NCBI GenBank assembly: GCA_963785745.1
Contig: CAWAWR010000016.1
Span: 496,001-560,000 of the forward strand
Reading direction: 5' to 3'
Length of the DNA stretch: 64,000 nucleotides
Source of the DNA: VAZQ01 sp963785745
GTDB taxonomy: Bacteria > Pseudomonadota > Alphaproteobacteria > Rhizobiales > Xanthobacteraceae
Part shown: positions 54,401 through 63,534 of the stretch, one piece after another
How positions within the stretch are numbered: the first letter of the stretch is position 1
How the letters are laid out: each line of letters begins with the position of its first letter
Notes under the pieces: model-generated
Told to the model about the DNA's origin: nothing
What the model saw: only the letters and a program-made list of their open reading frames with translations
The model's database searches: none
Program-made: the position numbers and the translations under genes

Positions 54401-55454
54401 CTATTTATGCAGCACGATCTGCTTGACCTCGGCCCGTTGCGCCGCCGTCGGCGCGTTGATCACGCGCTCGATGGCCTGCTGCGCGGCTTTCGGGTCGCGA
54501 TAGATGATGTAGCGCTGTGACTTCTCGGCCTCGGCCAGGAGTTTCAGGTCCTTCACCAGCTTGCCAACCGCATCTTGCAGGAAGGCGAGCCGGTCGGGCG
54601 GGACGCCCGGCGTGGTGACGAGCACGCGGCCAAGCGCATCGAGCGTCGAGCGAAAGTCGAACCACCATTCCTGCTCGGGCGTCAGCTTGACCAGCTCGAA
54701 GATCGTCGGGGTCTCGGGAAAGAACTGCGATTTGTTGCGCGCCATGGTCGCGACCGCGCGGTTCTGTCCGGACCGGACATAGAGGTTCGCCGACGTGTCG
54801 GACACGTACATCGCGTCCATTTCCCGGCGCTCGATCGCAAGCGCGATGTCGGCCGTGCCCTTGTAGCCGAGGATGACCTTGCAATTGAGCTTGAGCACCG
54901 TGCAGACGATGGCGCCGCCATCGGCCGTTCCGTCGATCTGCCCCGATGCGCCCCAGTTCAGCGTGACGCCCGGCTTCATGGCGTCTGTTGGCGTCATCAC
55001 GGCCGGTTTGCCGGGCTGACCGAGCCACATCCACGGCGACGCGCTGACGATACCGAGATGCCCGACCTTGCTCAGGTCGTAGGCGACGCCCTGCTGTTCG
55101 ACGAGCTGAGCCATGGTGGCGGCGATGCCGCTGACCAGCATCATCTGCAGTCCGTCGGGCTGCGCCTGGTAGAGCCGGTTGAGCGCCGACATGCCGCCGG
55201 CGCCGGGCTGGTTCTCGACGATCACCGTCGTCTGCAGCACCTCGCGCAGATAGGGCGCCAGCATGCGCGCATAGACGTCGTAACCGCCTCCGACGCCGAA
55301 GCCGACGATGATCTTGACCGTCTTGCCCTTATAGAAGTCCGCCGCCGATTGCGCGGACACCGGCGGCGATGCAGCGATCAAGGGAGAGCGCCGCCGCCGC
55401 GCATGCGGCGAACCGGCAGCCCGGAAATTTCGCGGCGCGACGACGGTCCTTCAT
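54401..55454 (-). CDS. Tripartite tricarboxylate transporter-type (TctC/Bug) binding protein, one frameshift
   Basis: A periplasmic solute-binding protein. ATG ending 55454 has GGAGG upstream and starts the signal peptide MKDRRRAAKFPG...CAAAALSL. The frame then shifts at the three-G run 55382-55384 to IAASPPVSAQSAADFYKGK. One extra base explains it, restoring about 350 residues. The mature domain shows KTVKIIVGFGVGGGYDVYAR, VENQPGAGGMSALN and RMLAPYL, the Bug-family signatures. No tctA/tctB membrane genes are adjacent, which is common for Bug proteins, and the ligand is unknown. It was probably acquired together with the IS remnant between gmk and rsmA. Confidence 0.82.
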
Positions 55455-55529
55455 GGCAGCCTCCACCGGTCCCTATGCCGTTCGAGGATAACACCCCATC
55501 GGCGCCGCGACATGGGCTGCGGCCATTCG

Positions 55530-56378
55530 TCAGGGCGTGCCGCCCGTGAACGCGCGCGCGAGCGCCACAAATCCTTCGACTGGAATGTCCTCAGCGCGGG
55601 CGGTCGGCTCGATGCCGGTTGCGGCGAGCAGCGGCAAGGGGTCGCGCCCCAGCGATTTCAGGCTCTGACGGAGCATCTTGCGTCGCTGGCCGAAGGCGGC
55701 CTCGGTGACCTTTTGCAGGACGATGGACTCACAGGGCAGGGGTATCCGGCGCGGAACCAACTCGACCAGCGACGACGTGACCTTGGGCGGCGGCACGAAT
55801 GCGGAGGGCGCGACGTCGAACAGGATGCGGGCCTCGGTGCGCCAGCCGGCCAGGACCGACAGGCGGCCGTATTTCTTCGAGCCGGGCGCCGCCGTGATGC
55901 GTTCTGCAACTTCGCGCTGGAACATCAGCACCAGCCGGTCAAACCATGGCGGCCATGGTTCGGCGGTCAGCCAGCCCACCAGCAGCGCGGTCGCGATGTT
56001 GTAGGGCAGGTTGGCGACAATGCGCGCGGAGCCGCTTTCGAGCCGTGATCGCGGATCGAACGTGAGCGCGTCGGCTTCGACCACGTCGAGACGTCCCGGA
56101 TAGCGTTCGGCGATGTCCGCGAGCGCGGCGATGGCGCGCGCGTCGCGCTCGATGGCAACGACGCGCCGGGCGCCGGTGGCGAGCAACGCGCGCGTGAGCC
56201 CGCCGGGACCGGGGCCGACCTCGACCACCGTCACGCCTTCGAGCGGGCCGGCGGCGCGGGCGATGCGGGCGGTGAGATTGAGGTCGAGCAGGAAGTTCTG
56301 GCCGAGCGATTTCCGCGCCCGCAGATCATGCTGTTTGATCACCTCACGCAGCGGCGGGAGGTCGTCGATCGGGCTCAT
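55530..56378 (-). CDS. rsmA: 16S rRNA m6(2)A1518/A1519 dimethyltransferase
   Basis: RsmA (KsgA) dimethylates two adjacent adenines in helix 45 of 16S rRNA. The 282-residue protein has the SLGQNFLLDLNL start, the SAM motif VEVGPGPGGLTRALL, and the catalytic NLPYNIATALLVGW motif. VLMFQREVAERITA and the C-terminal AFGQRRKMLRQSLKSL are also family-typical. Its start overlaps the pdxA stop (ATGA), so both are read from the same minus-strand operon with surA-like and lpt genes. Confidence 0.96.
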   Translation of the reverse strand: MSPIDDLPPLREVIKQHDLRARKSLGQNFLLDLNLTARIARAAGPLEGVTVVEVGPGPGGLTRALLATGARRVVAIERDARAIAALADIAERYPGRLDVVEADALTFDPRSRLESGSARIVANLPYNIATALLVGWLTAEPWPPWFDRLVLMFQREVAERITAAPGSKKYGRLSVLAGWRTEARILFDVAPSAFVPPPKVTSSLVELVPRRIPLPCESIVLQKVTEAAFGQRRKMLRQSLKSLGRDPLPLLAATGIEPTARAEDIPVEGFVALARAFTGGTP

Positions 56379-57404
56379 GCGCGGCGGGCGGCGGGCTTCG
56401 CCTCGTCGCGTGCCGAAATCCGGGCAGCGAGCTTGATCGCGGCAATCAGGCTCGACGGGTCGGCGCGTCCGGTACCGGCGATGTCGAATGCCGTTCCGTG
56501 GTCGGGCGACGTGCGGACGAACGGAAGGCCCAGCGTGACGTTGACGGCGTGATCGAAGGCCAGCGTCTTGATCGGGATCAGCGCCTGGTCGTGATACATC
56601 GCAAGCGCGACGTCGTAGGTTTCGCGCGCCGCCTGGTGGAACATGCTGTCGGCGGACAGCGGGCCACGCGCAGCGATGCCTTCGGCGATCAGGCGCTGCA
56701 CTGCCGGCTGGACGACGGCCAGGTCTTCCGCGCCCAGCGCGCCGTGCTCGCCTGCGTGCGGGTTGAGGCCGGCGACGGCGAGCCGCGGCTGTGCAATCCC
56801 GAAGCGCGCGCGCATGTCACGCGCGACGATCCGGCCAGTTTCGACGATCAGGTCGGTCGTCAATTTGGCGAAGACGTCTTTCAACGGCAGGTGAATCGTG
56901 ACCGGCACCACGGCGAGCTCCGGCGACCACAGCAGCATGACCGGATGCGCATGCTTGCCCGTCGAATTCTTCCGCGAGCTTGGCGAGATATTCCGTATGG
57001 CCGGGTTCGGCGAAGCCCGACTGGTACAGGATGTTCTTCGCGACCGGATTGGTCACCACGGCGGCAGCCGTGCCGGCGCAGACGTCGGCGACGGCGCGCC
57101 GGATGGCGGCCAGCGCCGCCGGTGCGCTGCTGTCATCCGGCCGGCCGGGCTCGGCGGTCACGGCAACGCCGATGTCGACGATCGGAAGCGCGTTGCGGAA
57201 GGTCGCTTCGGCGGCCGCCGGATCCACCACGGCAACGGGGACGCTGCCGCCGATCTCGCCGGCGCGACGACGCAGGAAATCGGGATCGGCGAGAAGGTAG
57301 AACGGCGGGAGGCCGAGTTCCTGACGCCGCCGCCAGGCTGCAATGGCGATATCGGGACCGATTCCCGCGGGCTCGCCGAGCGTCAGCGCAAGGACGCGCG
57401 CCAT
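56375..57404 (-). CDS. pdxA: 4-hydroxythreonine-4-phosphate dehydrogenase, one frameshift
   Basis: PdxA oxidises 4-phosphohydroxy-L-threonine in vitamin B6 synthesis. The N-terminal part carries LALTLGEPAGIGPDI, AAAVVTNPVAKNILYQSGF and GHTEYLAKLAEEFDG. The next frame continues MLLWSPELAVVPVTIHLPLK, LNPHAGEHGALGAED, YDVALAMYHDQALIPIK and TSPDHGTAFDIAG. Removing one base of the three-C run at 56958-56960 gives DGKHAHPVMLLWSPEL and a normal 342-residue protein. The metal-binding His residues (GHTEYLA, NPHAGE, MYHDQ) are all kept. The gene is therefore probably intact in the organism. Confidence 0.9.
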
Positions 57405-57408
57405 CCGC

Positions 57409-58353
57409 CTATTTGCCGGGTTCGATCATGGCGTTGCGGCGCAGCAGCCGCAGGTACTTCTTCAATTCCTGCTCGAAGCGTTCGCCGAGGAGGGTCTGGC
57501 GGGCTTTGTTGCGCTCCGGCGTGTTGGTCTTGGTCGCGGTCTTGGCGCAGATCGCAAACATCTCGACGCCGTGCCGCGTGACTTCGGGCGCGGTCAACCC
57601 GCCCACGGGCACGCTATCGAGGATCTTGCGGAGGCTTTCCGGCAGGTCGGCCGACGAGCGGGTGACCTGAACGCGCACGGCGACGTCGCGCATGGCGCGG
57701 ACCGTGGGAATGCTTTCCGTGCAGCCATTGAAGCTCTTCCTCAGCGCTTCGGCCTCTTTGCGGCGGCCATCAAAGGTGGCCGCCGATGCGCCCGGCGGCA
57801 CCAGGAAGAGGATCGGCCGCAGCAAGTAGTCGTAGCCGACCATATCGCGTTCCTCCGGCTTCTCCAGCCGCGCGACGATCTCGGTGTCCGAAAGCTGCAT
57901 CCGCGATTGGTAGCGGCCGCGGATCAACTGTTCCCAGACGATATCGGCCTTGATTCTGTGCTTGAGCGTGCTGGAGTTGACGCCTTTCTGACCCAGATTG
58001 TGGGTCAATTGATCGCTGGTTTGTTGCAGGCGGCCCGCCATTGCGGAGAAACTGCTGTTGACGTCCGCATCGCTGACTTCGATGCCCCAACGACGCCCTT
58101 CGCGAATCTTGAGCTTCTCGTCGATCAGTTGATCCAGGACCTCCTGACGGGAAGGTGCCTTCTGATTCGGATTTGTCAGCACCAGGAACTTGGTGCGCTG
58201 CTCGATATCGATCGCCGTGACCGGATCGCCGTTGACGAACACGACGACCTGCTGCGCCAGCGCGCTTCCGCCCGCAGCCACGACGAACAACATCGCCAGC
58301 ATGCGGAGCCGCATGATCGCCGAGATGGATGTAATCCGGCCTGCCATTGTCAT
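57409..58353 (-). CDS. SurA-like periplasmic chaperone / peptidyl-prolyl isomerase
   Basis: A 314-residue exported protein. The signal peptide (LRMLAMLFVVAAGGSALA) precedes a SurA N-terminal domain: VVVFVNGDPVTAIDIEQRTK, EVLDQLIDEKLKIREG. The second half holds a degenerate parvulin-like region (LPESLRKILDSVPVGGLTAP) with weak catalytic residues, so it may be mainly a chaperone. It sits directly downstream of lptD, as surA does in E. coli, supporting a role in outer-membrane protein assembly. The start is one of two close Met codons. Confidence 0.85.
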   Translation of the reverse strand: MTMAGRITSISAIMRLRMLAMLFVVAAGGSALAQQVVVFVNGDPVTAIDIEQRTKFLVLTNPNQKAPSRQEVLDQLIDEKLKIREGRRWGIEVSDADVNSSFSAMAGRLQQTSDQLTHNLGQKGVNSSTLKHRIKADIVWEQLIRGRYQSRMQLSDTEIVARLEKPEERDMVGYDYLLRPILFLVPPGASAATFDGRRKEAEALRKSFNGCTESIPTVRAMRDVAVRVQVTRSSADLPESLRKILDSVPVGGLTAPEVTRHGVEMFAICAKTATKTNTPERNKARQTLLGERFEQELKKYLRLLRRNAMIEPGK

Positions 58354-58436
58354 TACATTGTTCCGTCGACCGTCGACTTTCCCGAGAACTGGTCCAGCCA
58401 CGCTGTCGCAATTATCGCACGACCATCGCAACCACA

Positions 58437-60932
58437 CTACCGAGCAGCGCCGGGGATGCCAGGGAGGTTCGAGAGGTTGGCCAGCCCCTGCCTGGTCGAG
58501 GTCCCGCCGATCGTCCGCAAGCTCATCTGGAGCATTACGGTGTGATTATGCGCGTCGGTCGTATTGTAGCGGTACTCTGTAATGTAATTCACGGCCAAGA
58601 TGAGGCAGTCATCAACGTACCCCATGCCGATCTGGGTTTCGTTGAGCTGGTGGTTCCGCAGGTCATACCGGACTCCGCCGAATGTCTGCCAGGTCGGCGA
58701 CACCTTGAACCGGGCGGTCGTGGTGAAGCCTTCCCGCGATTCCAGGAAGCCGATCGCGGGCTGCGGGGCGTAGTACCCGTACATGAAGGTGGTGGTCCAA
58801 CGCTCGAAGTTGAACGCCGCTTCGTATTCGGCGCGCTGCGTCGAGAGGTCGCCCTCGTCAAAGCGGAAGCGTGAGGTCAGCTGCAGCTGTGAGTTCGGCT
58901 GGTAGGTCACGCGCGCGACGTAGTCGGACGCCGCCTTGTCCAGTCCGCTGTTGATGCCGGTATTGGTCGGGCTGGCCACCGCGAACGAGTTCTGTCCGAA
59001 CAGATGGAAGGCCTGGCCGACCAGGACGTTGAGGTAGCCGCCCTGATTGAACTGCGCGGTGTATTGCGCACCCACGTTGAGCCGTCCGCCGCCTTCGACG
59101 CGATCCCAGCCCGCGAACTTGTTGGCGCGGAACAGGTTGCTGGCATCGAACATGAAGCTTTGCGAATCCTCGTTCGGCATTGCGCCGATCTGGGTTTCGT
59201 TCGGGCTCATGGCGAACTGGGCGATAGGCTCGAGGGTCTGCGTGCCCCAGGACTGCACGTTGATGAAGGGGTAGCGGTATTCGACGCCGGCGGTCGGCAT
59301 GAACCGCGCGACTTCGTTTTGTCCCGACTGGACGAAATTGGACACGCCCGGTGAGTTGGTGATGTCGACGCTAGCGACGTCCGCGCGTGCGGACAGGAAC
59401 GGCGTGAAGACCTGGCCGAACGAGTCGACGATAGTGCGCCGCCAGTGCACGTCCGTGGAGCCGCGCGTGTAGTTCCCGGGGATGCCACGCAAGATGCAAT
59501 TGTTGGCGGTCTTCAGGCTCGTGTCCGCATTCATGATCGAGCAGAACTGGCCGTTGGCCGCCAGCGTCGTAACCGCCTCAAAGGCCGGTCCCTCGCGGCT
59601 GATGCTGGTCAGATTGCTGCGAATGGACAGTTCGCCGCCCACCACCGGGCGGGCGAATACGTATTCGTGGTTGAGCACCGGATGGACGATCGGGCTTTGC
59701 TTCTGGTCGTCGACGCTGGTGAAGCCGTAGAAATACAGCGCGCGGAGATCGAAGAAGCTGCGTTCGCCGCGCCCCTGCAAATAGGCCTGCGACATGACGT
59801 AGTCGGGCGTCGACCGCATCAGGTCCATGCCGGCAAATTTGTAGAAGCCGTAGTCCTGATAATAGGACTTGTCGCTGATGAGGGTGCCGTCCCAGCCGTA
59901 GACCCACTTGTCGTTGATGCGGAACTGCCCGGTCGAGTTGATGTCGCCGCGCCACTCGCGCTGACCCGGCGTGCCGGCGAAGGCATCCGGGTCGAGCTGG
60001 AAAATACCGGACGCGCGGATCGTGTAGGAGCCGTTCAGCAGCCGGTGACGCCACTCGCCCTGAACCAGCGGACCCTGCTTGCTGGTGATCTTCGGCGTGA
60101 GCGTGAAGTCGTAGTTCGGCGCCAGCGCCCAGTAATAGGGGACGGTCAGCGACGCCCCGTAGCGCGAGCTGGTGCCCATGGTGGGGATCAGGAAACCGGT
60201 CTTGCGCTTGGCGCTTGGATCGGGTGTGGCGAAGAAAGGCATATAGGCGAGCGGCACGCCGAAAAATTCGAGGCGGGCGTCCTCGAAATAGATCATCTGC
60301 TCGCCCTGATCGTGAATGATCCGGGCGGCCTTGACCTGCCACTTCGGCGGCTTCCTCGGGTCGTCGGCGCACGCCTCGCAGGCGGTGTAGACGCCGCTTT
60401 GGAGGACAGTGATGTTGCCGCCGCTCCGGTCGGCGCGGGCGGCGGCCATCCGCGTCTGGTCGGGCGCGTCCAGTCGCAGCGAATCCACGAAACCGTCGCG
60501 GAAGTCGTCGCTCAGATTGATGATCTCGCCGTAGGTGACGCGGCCGCTCGCCTCGTTGAGCTTGACGTTGCCTTCCGCATGCAAGCGCTTGGTCTTCTGA
60601 TCGTAGATGACGCGGTCGGCTTCCAGCGTCGCGCCGTTGTAATAGATCTGGACGTTGCCCGACGCCGCCACGCGGTCGTTGGTGTGGTCGTAGTTGATCT
60701 CGTTGGCGCGCACGAGCATTTGCTCGTTGCCCGCTTGCTTCGGCTGGCTGGTGCCCTTTGTCAGCGGGCGCTTGGGGAACGAGATGAGGTCGCCGCCGCC
60801 TTGGGCGGCCGTCGGCCGGCTGTCGACCATGCTCGCGGCATACGCCGCCAGCACGCCGCCAATGCAGAGGGCGCGCCAGAACAGACGTCGGCGAGACACA
60901 ACTCGTCGGCTGTAGGCCGGGGGCGCCATCAC
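58437..60932 (-). CDS. lptD: LPS-assembly protein LptD
   Basis: LptD is the outer-membrane barrel that inserts lipopolysaccharide into the outer leaflet. The 831-residue protein has a signal peptide ending near TAAQGG, an OstA/LptA-like N-domain with repeats (VRANEINYDHTNDRVAASGN, IYDQKTKRLHAEGNVKLNE), the FFGVPLAYMPFFATPDPSAK segment, and a long barrel of amphipathic strands. Its N-domain cysteines lie in YTACEACADD and the barrel ones near NNCILRG and VDDCLILAVNY. The order lptF-lptG-lptD-surA-like-pdxA-rsmA is the alphaproteobacterial version. Its start overlaps the lptG stop. Confidence 0.94.
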   Translation of the reverse strand: MMAPPAYSRRVVSRRRLFWRALCIGGVLAAYAASMVDSRPTAAQGGGDLISFPKRPLTKGTSQPKQAGNEQMLVRANEINYDHTNDRVAASGNVQIYYNGATLEADRVIYDQKTKRLHAEGNVKLNEASGRVTYGEIINLSDDFRDGFVDSLRLDAPDQTRMAAARADRSGGNITVLQSGVYTACEACADDPRKPPKWQVKAARIIHDQGEQMIYFEDARLEFFGVPLAYMPFFATPDPSAKRKTGFLIPTMGTSSRYGASLTVPYYWALAPNYDFTLTPKITSKQGPLVQGEWRHRLLNGSYTIRASGIFQLDPDAFAGTPGQREWRGDINSTGQFRINDKWVYGWDGTLISDKSYYQDYGFYKFAGMDLMRSTPDYVMSQAYLQGRGERSFFDLRALYFYGFTSVDDQKQSPIVHPVLNHEYVFARPVVGGELSIRSNLTSISREGPAFEAVTTLAANGQFCSIMNADTSLKTANNCILRGIPGNYTRGSTDVHWRRTIVDSFGQVFTPFLSARADVASVDITNSPGVSNFVQSGQNEVARFMPTAGVEYRYPFINVQSWGTQTLEPIAQFAMSPNETQIGAMPNEDSQSFMFDASNLFRANKFAGWDRVEGGGRLNVGAQYTAQFNQGGYLNVLVGQAFHLFGQNSFAVASPTNTGINSGLDKAASDYVARVTYQPNSQLQLTSRFRFDEGDLSTQRAEYEAAFNFERWTTTFMYGYYAPQPAIGFLESREGFTTTARFKVSPTWQTFGGVRYDLRNHQLNETQIGMGYVDDCLILAVNYITEYRYNTTDAHNHTVMLQMSLRTIGGTSTRQGLANLSNLPGIPGAAR

Positions 60933-62017
60933 CCGTCCTCCTGATACAAAAGTGCAACAAACCCCGTCACCCCGCCCAAGAACGGGGGCAAAATCGCAGC
61001 CACGGCGGGGGCCAGCAGGCTAGCTTTGCTCAAATCCCCCGCGACTTTCGACAATACGTAGAGCAGAAAGCCCGCTGCGACGCCACCCAGGACCATCCGT
61101 TGCACACCTCCAAAACGGAACAGGCGGAGGCTGACGGCCGCGGCCAGAAGCACCATCGCCACCAGGTACAGGGGTAGGACCAGCAACTGGTAGTATTGCA
61201 GCCGGTAACCGACGGCGGCGAGGCCGGAGTGCTCGGCCAGGGTGATCAGCGGGGACAATTGCCAGAACGGTACCGTTTCGGGCGTCGCGAACAATTCCTG
61301 GACCTGCGCGCGGGTGAGGTTGGTTCTCAGGTCGTATGACTTGTGATTCGTCGGCGGGGCCTCGCCGGCGTAGACGCGCGCGTCCTCAAGCCGCCAGAAC
61401 CCGTCGTGCAGCGTCGCCTGCTTGGCTTCGATGCGACCGAGATATCCGTCCGCATCGTCGAGCGTGAAAATGCTCACGTCGGTCAGCTCGGCGCCCTGCT
61501 GACGGCTGTTCCGGGCGTTGATGATCGATTGGCCATCCAGGCTGCGCTGACGGAGCCAAAATCCACTGTGCGATAGCAAAGGATTCCGCGTGTCGCCGCT
61601 CAGTTGCGCTTCCAGCCGCTCCGATCGCTCACGGAACGTTGCCGAAAGCGGATTGTAGACCGTCGTCACCAGGATGCCGATGATCAGTGAGATCACCACG
61701 GCGGGTTTCACGAACTGCCAGGCTGAGACGCCGGCCGATCGCGCCACCACCAGTTCGAGGCGGCGTGACAAGTTCAGGTAGCAGACCATCGTCCCGACCA
61801 GCACGGTGAACGGGATGATGCGCTCGGTGATATGCGGCACCCGGTAGAGCGAGATTTGCGCCACGACCAGCGCCGAGGCATCCTTCACGTCGTTGTGGCG
61901 GCGCAGCAGCTCGATGAAGTCGATCATCAGGATCAGCGCGAACAAGGCCACGAACGTGCCGACGACGACGTTGAAGAAACGCATTCCGAAATAGCGGGTG
62001 AGGGTGCCGGGCATCAT
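60929..62017 (-). CDS. lptG: LPS export permease LptG
   Basis: LptG is one of two permeases of the LptB2FG exporter that extracts LPS from the inner membrane. The 362-residue protein has N-terminal helices (LTRYFGMRFFNVVVGTFVAL), the cytoplasmic NLSRRLELVVARSAGVSAW coupling segment, a periplasmic beta-jellyroll region, and three C-terminal helices. The family signature GLAAVGYRLQYYQLLVLPLY is present. It overlaps lptF by 4 bp (ATGA) and lptD by 4 bp, so the three are tightly coupled. lptB is not in the window. Confidence 0.93.
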   Translation of the reverse strand: MMPGTLTRYFGMRFFNVVVGTFVALFALILMIDFIELLRRHNDVKDASALVVAQISLYRVPHITERIIPFTVLVGTMVCYLNLSRRLELVVARSAGVSAWQFVKPAVVISLIIGILVTTVYNPLSATFRERSERLEAQLSGDTRNPLLSHSGFWLRQRSLDGQSIINARNSRQQGAELTDVSIFTLDDADGYLGRIEAKQATLHDGFWRLEDARVYAGEAPPTNHKSYDLRTNLTRAQVQELFATPETVPFWQLSPLITLAEHSGLAAVGYRLQYYQLLVLPLYLVAMVLLAAAVSLRLFRFGGVQRMVLGGVAAGFLLYVLSKVAGDLSKASLLAPAVAAILPPFLGGVTGFVALLYQEDG

Positions 62018-63189
62018 GTGTGCTGCCCCGCTGCCACTGCGCTCCGGCGCTTGACGCCCTCCAGCATCGCGTTCGCCAGATTGGTGAGCACCGCCGGCGG
62101 CTCGATGACGACCCCACGCGACATCGCCCAGCTGCCGAGGACGAAAGCGACCGCCAACCCGAGATACGGCACGATCAGCGCGAGCGGCGATTGCGCGCCG
62201 GCGATGGTCCCGACGAAGCCCAGTGCCCTGACGACCGAAACAACCGCGATCGCGCCCACCAGCGACAAGGCGCGGCTTTGCCGCGTCGTGCGCGGTGCGC
62301 CCAGGAAGGCAAACGTCACGAACAAGAACGCCAGCGGGTAAAGCGGCGTGGTAATTCGATTGTGCAATTCCGCGCGGAATTGTCCGGGCTGGCGTTTGTA
62401 CGACGCATCGTCGGGCCGCGGATTGAGCAGGTCCTGGATCGACCGCTCATGCACGGCAAAGGTCACCGGCCCGGCGTTCGGCGACAGGCGCGACAGATCG
62501 AAGGCGTATTCCTTGAACCGGACGATCACGGGATCCTGCTTGCCGGCTTCGTGCCGGTGCACCGCGCCGTTCGCCAGCAACAGGAAAATGCCCTGATCGC
62601 TGCTGAGGAAATCGCCCCGTTCGGCAAAGATGGTTCCGCGTTCCTTGGGGTCGCGCTGGTCGTCGAGCATGATGCCCAGCAACTGGCCGTTCGGTTCGCG
62701 CATGCGAATGTGCAACGTCAGCTTGCCGTCGACGACGATGAAGCGCCCGGGCTGCACGTTGCTGGTCACGATCTCGGCGCGGACTTGCGTCGCCCAGCGC
62801 CGCAGCTCCTGAAGGGACATCGGCGAGAGGTAGAAGCTGATCCATGCGACGACCAGCGACACCAGAATTCCCAGAAACAGGAACGGGCGGAAGATGTGCC
62901 AGGGCGCCATCCCGGCGGCGTTCATGACGATGAGCTCGGAATCGTTGCCGAGTTTGCTCAGCACATGGGCGACCGCGATCATGAGCGCGATCGGCGCGAT
63001 GATCGCCACCAGCATGGGAATGATCAGCGCGGTGATGCCGACAAACACCAGGACGCTCTGGCCCTGGTTGGTCATGAGATCGAAATTGCGCAATGCCTGC
63101 GTGATCCACATCAGCGTCGTTACGCTGACGAGCACGACCAGAAACGCACCTAGCGAGGCGCGAAATATATAACGCCCGATCGACCCCAT
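62014..63189 (-). CDS. lptF: LPS export permease LptF
   Basis: A 391-residue inner-membrane permease, partner of LptG. It begins YIFRASLGAFLVVLVSVTTL. It has the coupling segment with GNDSELIVMNAAGMAPWHIF, the periplasmic domain, and C-terminal helices including HNRITTPLYPLAFLFVTFAF. It is the first gene of the lptF-lptG-lptD-surA-like-pdxA-rsmA unit, divergent from pepA across 345 bp. Confidence 0.93.
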   Translation of the reverse strand: MGSIGRYIFRASLGAFLVVLVSVTTLMWITQALRNFDLMTNQGQSVLVFVGITALIIPMLVAIIAPIALMIAVAHVLSKLGNDSELIVMNAAGMAPWHIFRPFLFLGILVSLVVAWISFYLSPMSLQELRRWATQVRAEIVTSNVQPGRFIVVDGKLTLHIRMREPNGQLLGIMLDDQRDPKERGTIFAERGDFLSSDQGIFLLLANGAVHRHEAGKQDPVIVRFKEYAFDLSRLSPNAGPVTFAVHERSIQDLLNPRPDDASYKRQPGQFRAELHNRITTPLYPLAFLFVTFAFLGAPRTTRQSRALSLVGAIAVVSVVRALGFVGTIAGAQSPLALIVPYLGLAVAFVLGSWAMSRGVVIEPPAVLTNLANAMLEGVKRRSAVAAGQHT

Positions 63190-63534
63190 CCGCCCGTGTC
63201 GTCCCCGCTTTCAGCACAACCACTCACTACGCCGGGCCCCCATGCCCATGTTGGCGTTGTGGCGGTGGTCGTCTGCCCACCTTTGGAGGGTGAAATAGAT
63301 CATCCAACAAAATGGCCTCGCCAAGGCAAACCCATTGAGCGTGCACAACAAAATGTAATCTGAGTGTGTCGCTTGGGCCACTATGGTTAAACCCTGCGGG
63401 CGGCCGGCCAAAGCCCCGGTTGAGGGGGGCTATGCACGGCGGTCTCGGCCGGGCCATATCTGTGGTTGGTTCGGCTGCCGATAACGCGCCGAAATCGAGC
63501 AGGTCCGTACTCCAGGCAAGCAAGAGTTTCCCCC
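63190..63534. other. Divergent intergenic region lptF / pepA
   Basis: About 345 bp that should hold the promoters for the lpt operon and for pepA. I see no recognisable operator or hairpin, and no small frame with a ribosome-binding site. Confidence 0.45.

Noticed and set aside
59445..60944. A 499-codon open frame antisense to lptD
   Set aside because: Same reason: codon-position bias of lptD leaves its opposite strand open; no domain or leader.
62020..63153. A 377-codon frame antisense to lptF
   Set aside because: Charged low-complexity shadow frame with no domain.
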